This document shows positions 23,222-32,373 of a stretch of 64,000 nt of DNA, in pieces. The stretch comes from Ignavibacteria bacterium (GTDB taxonomy: Bacteria; Bacteroidota; Ignavibacteria; Tepidaquicellales; Tepidaquicellaceae). The stretch lies in NCBI GenBank assembly GCA_016719565.1, contig JADJYU010000003.1, positions 62,001 to 126,000 of the forward strand. The letters run 5' to 3'. Made by a program: the position numbers and the translations under genes. Within the stretch, counting starts at the first letter, position 1. Every line of letters begins with the position of its first letter. Under the pieces are notes generated by a model. That model did not search any database. It saw nothing but the letters and a program-made list of their open reading frames with translations, and had not been told where the DNA came from.

Positions 23222-26200
23222 ATGGAAACAGATCCTAAAAAAAATATTGAAGATATTTATGAACTCTCGCCGATGCAGCAGGGAATGCTTTTTCATACTT
23301 TGTATGAGGAAGGTTCCGATGCTTACTTCGAGCAATTCTGTTATGACCTTGAAGGAAATCTTGATGTTGAGTTATTTGAAAAAGCCTGGAATGAAATTGT
23401 AAAAAGACACGGCGTCCTCAGAACGTCATTTCAGTGGAAAGGTATTTCAAAACCTGTTCAGGTAGTTAACAGATCCGTTTCTCTTCCCTGGGAAAATATT
23501 TCATGGACAGATGTGCCCGCAGAAAACATAGAAAATGAATTCCTGAAATTTATTAAAGCCGACAGAGCAAAAGGTTTTTCAATGGAACAGGCGCCGCTTA
23601 TGAGATGCGCTCTAATCAGGATTAACGAATCTTCTTTTAAATTTATCTGGAGCTTTCATCATATTCTGATGGACGGATGGAGTTATCCGGTTATTCAGAA
23701 AGAAGTATTTGAAATATACGAATCGTTAAAAAAGAATGAACAGACAGTTCTTCCTAAGCCGGTATCATTTAAGCAGTTCATTGTCTGGCTAAATAAAACA
23801 GATAAGAATTCCGCAAAGACTTTCTGGGAAAAAGAACTGAAAGGATTTTCATCACCCACGCCGATGACTTACGGCAGAAACGAATCTGACGGTGAAGTGA
23901 AAGACATTGAAATTAAATTCAATGAAAAATTAACCGCAGACCTCAGTTCATTTGTCAGGGAAAACAAGCTTACGGTTAACAGCATTATTCAGGGTATTTG
24001 GGCGCTGATATTAAGCAAATACAGAAATGAAAATGATGTCCTCTTTGGAGGAACTGTCTCCGGAAGGAATCCTCAGCTTCCCGGAATTGAATCAATGGTC
24101 GGATTATTTATTAACACCCTTCCTGTCAGAATCAAAATTGATTACGATAAAGATATAAAGACGTGGCTGAAAGAACTTCAGACAAAGCAGATCGAGCGTG
24201 ATCAGTTCGCATACAGCTCGCTCGTTGATATTCAGGAGTGGAGCGAGATACCTCGAGGTACGCAGCTTTTTGAAAACATTCTTGTATTTGAAAATTATCC
24301 TGTTGATAAATCTCTTGAAGATGGCGTCGCCGGTATTAAAATAAAAAATCTTAAAGCTTTTGAGAGAACAAATTTTCCGCTGACGGTTTTAATCGCACCC
24401 GGAAAAGAAATGTCTGTTCATATTGCATTCGAGACTTCCAAGTTCACCGATGACTTCATAAATAAAATACTTTCTAATTTTAAATCACTCGTCAGTCAGA
24501 TAATAAAAGATCCGGATTCAAAGTTATCCGGTCTTACTTTGTTAAGCGAAGAAGAAAGAAATAAAATTTTATTTGAATGGAATGATACAGCCGCAGATGT
24601 TGATATTAAATGCATGCATGAAATGTTTACTGATGCAGCCAAAAAATTCCCTGACCGAACTGCACTGGAAAGCGGTAATAAAAAATATACCTATAAAGAA
24701 CTTGATGAATTATCAAACCGTCTTGCAAACAGATTAATCAAAAAAGGAATAACTCCCGGCGACTGTATCGGTATTTGTTTAAAGCGGTCTGCGGAAATGA
24801 TCATTTCGCTGCTCGGAATTTTAAAATCTGGCGCGGCTTATGTGCCGGTCGATCCTTCATTCCCGGAAGACAGGATTCAATATTTAATTGAAGACTCCGG
24901 TGTTAAAATTCTGATTACTTCGGAAGACATTCCGGTTAAATTTGAAAGTGACGGTTCACGGAAAATATTTTTGATTGACAAAAACATTGCTTCTCTGGAA
25001 AATGAAAGCAAAGAAGCTCCGGTAACAGGTGTAACGCCTTCTGATCTTTTGTATATAATATATACATCCGGTTCGACTGGAAAGCCTAAAGGTGTTCTGA
25101 TGATGCATAAGTCGCTCAGCAATTTACTGAACTGGCAGATGCGCAGTCATAAATTTGAAGAAGGATACAGAGTTCTTCAGTTCACGACGCTGAGTTTTGA
25201 TGTCTCATTTCAGGAAATTTTTTCCACGTGGATCTCCGGCGGAACACTTGTAATGCTGACTGAGGAAGAAAGGAAAGATCTTTCGCAGATAGTAACCATT
25301 CTAAAAAAGAAAAACATACAAAGGATATTCCTTCCCTTTGTTGCGCTTCAGGGAATTTCTGAAATATCAATGTCGTCAGGCATAAAAGACCTGCCGCTGA
25401 AAGAAGTCATTACCGCAGGAGAACAGATACAGATCACACCTGCATTACTTTATTTCTTCAATCATCTTAAGGACTTTACATTTTCAAATCATTACGGACC
25501 TTCGGAAGCGCACGTCGTTACAAGTTACACTTTTGGAAATGACACTTCAGTATGGCCCGGTCATCCGCCCATCGGCAAGCCTGTTTTCAATAACAGAATT
25601 TATATACTTGATAATAACTTACAGCCTGTGCCTGCCGGCGTTACCGGAGATCTTTATATCGGGGGCGTTTCACTTGTCAGAGGATATTTAAACAGAGATG
25701 AACTTACCAAGGAAAAATTTAAAGAAGATCCGTTTATTAACGGCGAGAGAATTTATAAGACGGGAGACCTTGCAAGATATCTGGAAAACGGTGACATAGA
25801 ATTCCTCGGACGCGCTGACAGTCAGATCAAGCTCAGAGGATACAGGATTGAACTCGGAGAAATTGAGAACGTGATCAGTGAATTCGACGGAATTAAAAAT
25901 ACAGCGGTAACAGCAAAAGAATTCATCGGCGGCGATAAAAGATTGTTCGCTTATATTGTAACCAATGACGGGAATGAAATTGAAAAGGACAATCTTGTAA
26001 AATTTCTAAAATCCAAGATCCCTGATTACATGATACCTCAGGATTTTATTTTTATAAAAGAAATGCCGCTGACCGGAACAGGTAAGATTGATCTGAAAGC
26101 GCTGCCTGAACCCGAACTCATTTCCGGCGGGACAGCGGAATATACCGAACCAAAAGATCCGCTCGAACTACAGCTTGTCAACATATGGGAAAAAGTTTTA

Positions 26201-27199
26201 GGCATAAAAAGATCGGCGTCAATGATAACTTCTTTGAGCTCGGCGGACATTCGCTGCTTGCTGTAAGAGTTTTCGGTTACATAGTTGTCTACGTTGTTCA
26301 ACTCCCCTACCATAGCTCAGCTTGCTGTGATACTGAAGAATGAAGGATGGGAGCCAAACTGGAAATCTCTCGTACCGGTAAAACCCGGCGGATCGAAACT
26401 TCCGTTTTACTGCGTCCCGCCTGCAGGGGGAACGGCTCTTCATTTTCAGGATCTTGTAAAATATATCCCTGATGATCAGCCATTTTATATTCTCGAAGCG
26501 CTTGGACTTGACGGAAAAAATGAACCGCATGATGACATAAAAGATATGGCCGCACATAACATTAAAGAGATACGCACGCTGCAGCCAGAGGGACCTTATC
26601 TTCTTGGCGGCAGATGTTTTGGAGGAAGAGTAGTATTTGAAATGGCGCAGCAGCTTGTCAGACAAAAACAGCAGGTAGCTCTCCTTGCAATTTTTGATAC
26701 CTGGCCGCCGTTTACTGAAAAGCCGCAGGATTATATTCCTCCGACAAGAGATACTAAGCATTATATCACAAGATCATTACATCATATAAAGTCAGGCCAA
26801 TTTGTAAAGGTCGCGAAGAATTATGCGTCTTACAGATATTCAAAATTTCAATGGAAACTAAAAAACAAGATCGAATATATTTTCAGCAATAAGCTTGACA
26901 GAGAGTATAAAAATATCATGTTAATGCATTTCAAAACTCAGGACAAATACGTTGCGCAGAAATATCCGGGAAAGATCACACTTATTGAATGCGCGACTTT
27001 TAAAAAAGAGTTAAGAGAGAAATGGGAACAGCTTGCCGATGGAGGATTTGAAACTTATGTCGTACCGGATACTGACCATATTACAATTGTGAAAGAACCG
27101 AAGCTTAAATTCTTTGCGGAGAAATTAAATTTTGTTCTGGAAAAAACTCACAGAGATATAAATTCAGCAGTCACCGGAAACAAAAAATCAGCCGGTTAA
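23222..27199 (+). CDS. NRPS module 2: C-A(predicted Pro)-T-TE, thioesterase with Cys nucleophile
   Basis: The ATG directly follows the previous stop codon. The condensation domain opens with 'SPMQQGMLFHTLYEEG', the form typical after an epimerisation domain (DCL type), and has 'HHILMDG'. The adenylation domain has 'YTSGSTGKPKGV', 'NHYGPSEAHVV' and 'GTGKIDLKALP'. The hand-read code D-V-Q-F-I-A-H-V-V-K resembles known proline codes. The carrier domain has 'NFFELGGHSLLAVRVFGYI', but about ten residues normally found before 'LSTLFNSPTIAQLA' are missing. Frame breaks flank this spot (about 26210 and 26285). The thioesterase (from about 26390) has 'LLGGRCFGGRVVFEMA', so Cys stands in place of the usual Ser, with Asp in 'IFDTWPP' and His in 'DTDHITIV'. 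It should release the finished acyl dipeptide by hydrolysis or cyclisation. Confidence 0.9.
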
Positions 27200-27256
27200 C
27201 TTAAGGCTGCAGTCTTATCTTATGAAACCGCTTCAACTAAATCCGATTCACCTTTT

Positions 27257-27964
27257 ATGGAATTAAACATTAATGATGTTCATATTTACAGAATTAATAT
27301 TTCAGAACACACCGGTTCCTTACCGCAGCTGAAAAAATTTCTGTCCGGAGATGAGATCAAAAAGGCGGACAGATTTAAATTCACAAAAGACTCTCATAGT
27401 TACACCATCTCCAGAAGTTTCCTCAGAAATATATTATCTCAATACATTAACCTGAACCCTGCCGAAATAAAATTTTCCTATACCGAAACAGGCAAGCCAT
27501 TCATAGAATATTCAAAGATACATTTTAATTTATCTCATTCGGGAGACCGCTGTATTATTGCTGTTTCAATGACAGCGGAGACCGGAGTTGATATAGAAAA
27601 AGTCAGAGACTCTGAAGACCTGATCAAGGTTGCCGGAAGATATTTTTCTGAAACGGAGATTATATACTTAAAGAAATTTCAGGGGAAAGAAGTGACGGAT
27701 AATTTTTTCAGGATATGGACGCTTAAAGAAGCTTTCATAAAAGCCATCGGAGAAGGACTTTCATTTCCGTTGAAAGATTTCTCAGTAACAGAGAGAACCG
27801 GAAATATTCCGGTCCTGTCATTTAATAATACTTCCGTTTACTCAGAGAAACACTGGTCACTTCATTTACTGGAAAGTGAATCAGGATATGTTTCATCATT
27901 AGCAATAAATTCAGACAATGTAAATATCATTTACAAAAAAATTCCTGCCTTAATAATTGAATAA
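27257..27964 (+). CDS. Sfp-type 4'-phosphopantetheinyl transferase
   Basis: The 235-residue length fits the Sfp/Gsp family. The three signature regions are visible: 'GKPFIEYSKIHFNLSHSGD', 'ETGVDIEKVRD' with the magnesium-binding Asp and Glu, and 'FFRIWTLKEAFIKAIGEGL'. The enzyme transfers phosphopantetheine from CoA to the Ser of carrier domains. It should therefore activate the two ACPs of the PKS and the carrier domains of both NRPS modules. It is the last gene of the same-strand cluster, 57 bases after the thioesterase-ending NRPS. The stretch just upstream could encode a short N-terminal extension in another frame, so the start may lie slightly upstream. Confidence 0.92.
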   Translation: MELNINDVHIYRINISEHTGSLPQLKKFLSGDEIKKADRFKFTKDSHSYTISRSFLRNILSQYINLNPAEIKFSYTETGKPFIEYSKIHFNLSHSGDRCIIAVSMTAETGVDIEKVRDSEDLIKVAGRYFSETEIIYLKKFQGKEVTDNFFRIWTLKEAFIKAIGEGLSFPLKDFSVTERTGNIPVLSFNNTSVYSEKHWSLHLLESESGYVSSLAINSDNVNIIYKKIPALIIE

Positions 27965-27972
27965 TTCTAAAT

Positions 27973-29107
27973 TTACTGAAATAAATTCTTATCCGGATAC
28001 ACTAGCTTTGCAAGTCCCATGAATACGTGATCTGATATTCCTAATTTCGTATCAAACTGATTTACTGATACAAGTATGATAGCGTCAAGTTCAGGATTGT
28101 AACACATAGTAGTGTTGAATCCCGTGATACCGCCGTTGTGACCTATGAATCCGCCCAGATTAAAAATGCCGAGTCCGTATGTTGCGAATTTGGTAATGCC
28201 GGTATTAACAAATTTTAGTCTTTCAGCCTGCATCTGCGGACTGAGCAAAGTACCTTTGACGAGAGCTTCCACATATATTTTTAGGTCAGGCAGATTTGAA
28301 ACCATGCATCCCGCTGCGCCGGTGAGAGACGGATCCATGAAAGTACAGTCCATTAATGCTCCCGTTACTGTATCGCCGAAATATCCGTGACTGTGCATGC
28401 CGGTAATATTCCCTTCTGTCGGATAAATTGTATTTGATAAAACCAACGGTCTAATAACTCTGTTTGTAACTTCATCACCTGTCTTGTTTCCTGTGATCTG
28501 CTCAATGATCATTCCGAGAATATTGTAATTGCCGTTTGAATAATTCCACCCCTGACCGGGAGGAAATACCGGACCGAGTGCAATTGTCCTGTCATAAATT
28601 TCTTCCTGTGTAATTTTTTCCTTACCGTTATAAAAGGCAGCAAGCAGTACAGGATCATTCAGAAAATCAGGAATGCCGCTGGTCATATCAAGCATCTGTC
28701 TTATGGTTATATTTTCTGAATTGGGATAGGACGGGAAGAACTTGTTCAGCTTGTCATCCAAAGCGAGTTTACCTTCATCCGCTAATTGTAAAATGACAGT
28801 AGCAACGAAAGTCTTTGTGATGCTTCCGATCCTGATCAGATCATCATACTTTCTCAGCTCACCGGTTCTGATATCAGCTTTACCGACTGAATACATATAA
28901 CTAAAATCAGGAGTAAATATCCCGGCTACTATTCCCGGCACTTTGCTTGCGGTATAAACAGAATCAATATAACTGTTTAAGTTTACCGGTCAGCGCGTCA
29001 TTATCTCTCTGTGCTGAAATATTACCGGCTGTACAGACAGCTAATAAAATGTAAATCAATGTAACATTTAAAATTACCTTTACCGCTTTTGTATAAATTG
29101 ATTTCAT
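27973..29107 (-). CDS. Secreted serine hydrolase, beta-lactamase/D-peptidase family (one frame break)
   Basis: The true start is ATG at 29107, giving 'MKSIYTKAVKVILNV' and a signal peptide ending near 'NISAQ'. One base near 28980 breaks the frame; correcting an A run joins 'LTGKL' to 'NSYIDSVYTASKVPGIVAG'. The enzyme of about 378 residues has the catalytic 'SITK' (SxxK), 'YSNGNYNILG' (YxN) and 'GHNGGITGFN' motifs of the class C beta-lactamase/D-Ala-D-Ala carboxypeptidase/esterase superfamily. It should act in the periplasm or outside the cell. It lies tail-to-tail, 8 bases from the PPTase. In colibactin- and xenocoumacin-type pathways, a peptidase of this superfamily removes an N-acyl-D-Asn cap, so a role in processing the local acyl-D-Gln product is conceivable but unproven. 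It lacks the C-terminal membrane helices of ClbP. Confidence 0.85.
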
Positions 29108-29177
29108 ATTAGTTAGGTTTTAGTTTTAAAATATTATTTAAAAAAATTTATAAATTTAAAATGACTTCAGATATAAT

Positions 29178-29874
29178 TTAATTTAGATTTTGTTCAGGTA
29201 AATTTTTTCCTTTTCCAATTATATCCACCCTATTTAAAAATTCCTGACGGTTATTGGAATAAGGAAACTTAACATCAGGAATGCTGACATTCAGAAATTC
29301 ACAAAGGGGTTTCCATCCGTCAGCAGCGTTAAACATCAGAAGTCTTTCAGCGGGAATATGCTTTAAAACATTTTCAGTGTGCTTCTCAAAAGAACTGATC
29401 ACTTTTTGTTTATCATTCAAATTTTTTTCCAAATTCCAGATCCATTAATTTTCTGTTATACATGAATACTTTAAACCTCTTTCTGACTACAGTTGAAAAT
29501 GGAAATCTTAGCGCGAACTGTGTAAATTTTCTCAGATCCGGATTTCGCGCCATAAAGATCGTATGCAAAGCGCTTTCATACCACTCATCAGGATCTCTTA
29601 ATGTATGAATAAATTTTGCATCCGGATAATATTCATATAGTTGTCTGAAATATCTGGCAGCGGGATAATCAACAGCAGACTGATATCCGTTAAAAAGTTC
29701 ATCCCAATTTACCTGCTCGCCCTTCTCCGCCTGAATAAAATATTTCACTTTCTCCGGATGCTGAAACAGCTCCGTCATATGAAAACATTTTCCGAAGCCG
29801 AGATGCTCAAGCGCAAGCTTCAGTGAATATGTACCCGTCCTTCCCAGTCCGGTTCCGATTATTTTCAGAGACAT
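29178..29874 (-). CDS. Sulfotransferase family protein (one frame break)
   Basis: Two frames (29874-29413 and 29432-29178) form one protein of about 230 residues. The start shows 'KIIGTGLGRTGTYSLKLALE', the PAPS-binding loop form of the Sulfotransfer_4 family. Further conserved blocks are 'CFHMTELFQHPEKV', 'YPDAKFIHTLRDPDEWYESA' and, after the break, 'IPAERLLMFNAADGWKPLCE'. The break is in a T7 run near 29420 ('FGKKFE' to 'KNLNDKQKVI'). Members of this family occur in many bacteria, and their acceptors are mostly unknown. Its place two genes downstream of the PPTase on the opposite strand leaves open that it sulfates the lipopeptide, but nothing in the sequence shows that. Confidence 0.78.
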
Positions 29875-29904
29875 TAATTACAGATTAGTTTAATAACCGG
29901 AAAT

Positions 29905-30090
29905 TTATTTTATAAGTATCATGCTTTTTGTTTCCTTGTAATCCCCTATCGCAAGACTGTAATAATATACACCGCTCGGCATAATTCTGCCGATCTTTAT
30001 TTCAAGCGAATCGGGATCAAACTGAGCCGGTACCGGACAAACCTGCAGAAATAATATAACTGTGAATACTAAAGTGAACAGAATTTTCAT
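29905..30090 (-). pseudogene. Signal peptide joined directly to a T9SS sorting tail: remnant or mini-protein
   Basis: The 61-residue frame begins with a good signal peptide ('MKILFTLVFTVILFLQVCPVPAQ'-type, cut after PAQ). It then runs straight into 'IMPSGVYYYSLAIGDYKETK' and ends 'SMILIK'. The second half matches the last 30 residues of type IX secretion sorting domains; the deiminase at 62.3 kb ends 'LPSGVYFYRMETDGF...MMLIK'. No mature domain lies between the two export signals. The simplest reading is an internal deletion of a former secreted protein, leaving both ends in frame. A functional mini-cargo is less likely. Confidence 0.6.
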
Positions 30091-30214
30091 GAGATAGTTA
30101 GTATTTGTTTTAAATTAAACTGGGTTGTTCAATTTATTTCTTTTAACTTTAAATTACAATATTGAAGCCTTTTCAATTTCCCTCTTTATAAAATTTGTCT
30201 CAATACTTACTATT

Positions 30215-30287
30215 ACCACCAAGTCACAAAGACACTAAGGAAAATGTTTTAAAAATAGAATGCTTTGTGTCTTTGTGACTTAGTGGT
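30215..30287. repeat. Inverted repeat, 25-bp arms
   Basis: The left arm 30215-30239 (ACCACCAAGTCACAAAGACA...) and the right arm 30263-30287 are near-perfect reverse complements around a 23-bp AT-rich centre, differing at about two positions. The element ends a few bases from the stop codon of the antiporter gene and may act as its terminator. Sequences of this 'aagtcacaaagacac' type recur in many bacterial genomes as small non-coding palindromes, so it may also be a mobile miniature element. Confidence 0.7.
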
Positions 30288-30290
30288 TTT

Positions 30291-31244
30291 TTAGGAAACT
30301 AAAATAATCAGATAAACCAGATAAATACTCAGAAACAAAAACCCTTCCCATTTGACAAGCTGTCTTCCTCTGCCGATAAAAATAAATGCAAAGAGTAAAA
30401 TACCTGCAAGTATGTTTACATATATGTCAAACATTGAATCATGTTTTATTCTGAAAGGTGATATGACAGCGGATACTCCCAGTACAAAAAAAATATTAAA
30501 TATATTTGAACCGACTACATTCCCGATTGCAATATCGACATTCTTTTTTTTGACTGCGGCAATGGAAGTCGCGAGTTCGGGAAGGGAAGTTCCTATAGAA
30601 ACAATTGTCAGTCCGATCACTCTTTCCGATAAACCGATCACAGTTGCGATATCCACCGCGCCACGGACTATCAGATTACCGCCGGCAACAAGTCCTGTGA
30701 GTCCGATTATCAGATACAGAATTGATCTTAAATATGTTAATTCAATTTTATTCTCATCTGTCTCATCTGAAGTTCCGTTTTGTGATACTTTAATATTGTA
30801 CACAAGAAAAATTGAAAAGAACAGAAGTAGAATTATTCCGTCAGTTCTTGAAAGAAAATCAGAATTCGCCCCGTCAAAACTCACATCACTTACTAAAAAG
30901 AAAAGTGCTACTGCTGCAAGAAGGCTCATAGGGATTTCGAGCCAGGTTGTGTCTGTCTTGACTGTAAGCGGATAGATCATGGATGTAATTCCGAGTATAC
31001 CAAGTACATTAAAAATATTACTGCCGAGCACGTTACCCAGAACTAAATCGGAATTTCCGTTAACTGATGCCATTAAGTTTACCACCAGCTCCGGCGCAGA
31101 TGTTCCGAATGCGACGACAGTCAGACCTATGACTATGTCAGGTATTCCAAGCTTTGATGCCAGGGATGACGCTCCTTCGACAAGTTTATTAGCGCCGATT
31201 ATTAAAAATATAAAACCCGCTGTAAGAAATAAAATACTGATCAT
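30291..31244 (-). CDS. Calcium/sodium antiporter, CaCA superfamily (YrbG-like)
   Basis: The 317-residue membrane protein has two homologous halves of about five helices each, the standard layout of this exchanger family. The alpha-repeat motifs are clear: 'VVAFGTSAPELVVNLMAS' with 'LGNVLGSNIFNVLGILG' in the first half, and 'IVSIGTSLPELATSIAAV' with 'IGNVVGSNIFNIFFVLG' in the second. These proteins exchange cytoplasmic Ca2+ for Na+ (or H+) across the inner membrane. The start is the ATG at 31244, at the edge of the first helix. It is monocistronic: downstream is the inverted repeat at 30215-30287, and upstream is the long repeat region. Confidence 0.9.
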   Translation of the reverse strand: MISILFLTAGFIFLIIGANKLVEGASSLASKLGIPDIVIGLTVVAFGTSAPELVVNLMASVNGNSDLVLGNVLGSNIFNVLGILGITSMIYPLTVKTDTTWLEIPMSLLAAVALFFLVSDVSFDGANSDFLSRTDGIILLLFFSIFLVYNIKVSQNGTSDETDENKIELTYLRSILYLIIGLTGLVAGGNLIVRGAVDIATVIGLSERVIGLTIVSIGTSLPELATSIAAVKKKNVDIAIGNVVGSNIFNIFFVLGVSAVISPFRIKHDSMFDIYVNILAGILLFAFIFIGRGRQLVKWEGFLFLSIYLVYLIILVS

Positions 31245-31370
31245 TAAATGAATAAAGTTTAAAAGTATTGCGATGTGTTTTATGAAAAACTATGTGCAAT
31301 ATAATAAATCTTTTAATTTAATTTGAGTTGCGAATTCGGTAATCAACTATCATCTAATCATACATAATAG

Positions 31371-31545
31371 TAGAGACACCCAATTTGGGCGTCTGTGCGA
31401 TTGCATAGAATATAGTGTAGAGAAGCCCAATTTGGGCGTTTATACGATTGCATAGAATAAATTATTGTGACGCCCAATTTGGGCGTCTGTGCGATTGCAT
31501 AGAATATATTGTAGAGACGCCCATTTTGAACGTTTCTTACTATTC
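31371..31545. repeat. Four tandem 47-bp units carrying a GCCCAATTTGGGC palindrome
   Basis: The core CCCAATTTGGG starts at 31379, 31426 and 31473, and a degenerate copy (CCCATTTTGAA) starts at 31520, giving an exact 47-base period. Each unit has the plan (tagaga)-cgcccaatttgggcgt-ctgtgcgattgcatagaata. The whole unit is conserved, so this is a tandem repeat and not a CRISPR array with variable spacers. The palindrome could form a hairpin or bind a dimeric protein. No gene covers it convincingly. Confidence 0.85.
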
Positions 31546-31551
31546 TACTGA

Positions 31552-32117
31552 TTAAATTCCAAATTCGAAGAGATAATTTCCAGATTCGAAGAAACAAATT
31601 ACCAATTCAGAGAAATGCATTCCAAATTCGAAGCCGCATAACGCACTTACAAAGCCGCGCGATGCACTTACAATGCCATTCGACAACACTTACAAAGACG
31701 CACGATGCATTAGCAAAGACGCACGACACACATTCAAAAGCAGTTTGACAGCACTTACAATGAAGCGCAACGCACATAGAATACACTAAATTGCACTTGC
31801 AATGCGGTGTGTATACATTTACAATACAGCGTGCAGCACATTCATAGCAGCATGCGGCACATTCATAGCAGCATGCAGCACATTCATAGCAGCGTGCAGC
31901 ACATTCATAGCAGCGTGTAGCACATTCATAGCAGCGTGCAGCAAATTCATAGCAGTTCAACAGCACTTACAATGCCGTTCACAAACACTTACAATGCCAT
32001 TCGACAGCACTTACAATGCCGTACGATAGCACTTACAATGCAGCGCGACAGCACTTACAATGCCGCTCGACAACACTTTACAATGCCGTTCTGCAGAAAT
32101 TACAATGCATTTGTCTG
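31552..32117. repeat. Long degenerate array of about 26 units of 21-23 bp
   Basis: About four copies of an 'aatttccaaattcgaagaaac'-like 21-22-bp unit (31552-31643) are followed without a gap by about 22 copies of a unit near CACTTACAATGCCGTTCGACAG (31644-32117). A central block (about 31840-31950) is a purer 21-bp form, CACATTCATAGCAGCGTGCAG, in six nearly identical copies. The period moves between 21, 22 and 23 bases, so reading frames are not kept across the array. The spacing is about two turns of the DNA helix, as in arrays of protein-binding sites such as iterons. No replication or partition gene is adjacent. The remaining 256 bases up to the next gene hold only a small hairpin (AACCGC-AATA-GCGGTT, 32181-32196). 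Confidence 0.85.
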
Positions 32118-32373
32118 TATTAATTTTGATAAAAAATGTTACTCCCAATGGATTTTGTTTTTCTGCTCTCAATTTGTTTTAACCGCAATAGCGGTTTCAT
32201 ATTTGAAGAAAGAATATTGATATCTAAATAACAGCGTAGCTGAGATATTTTCTTTTCTTAACGTCCAAAATAAATATTTTCATTCATATTAATTTCATTT
32301 AAAAAAATATTCACCGGTTTATTCATATTTAAGGATTGATTTAAATAATTAAGAAATCTATATTGAAAAACTC

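Noticed and set aside
31607..31966. Minus-strand open frame with repeated Cys-rich heptads (CYECAAR)
   Set aside because: The 21-bp units are a multiple of three, so several frames stay open by chance; neighbouring 22-23-bp units of the same family break any frame, and a plus-strand frame is equally open.
31371..32117. CRISPR array
   Set aside because: Whole units repeat with no variable spacers, unit lengths are 21-23 or 47 bases without a constant repeat plus unique spacer, and no cas gene is present.
32181..32196. Hairpin AACCGC-AATA-GCGGTT as a terminator or small RNA
   Set aside because: The stem is only 6 bases and no gene ends nearby on either strand; too weak to call.
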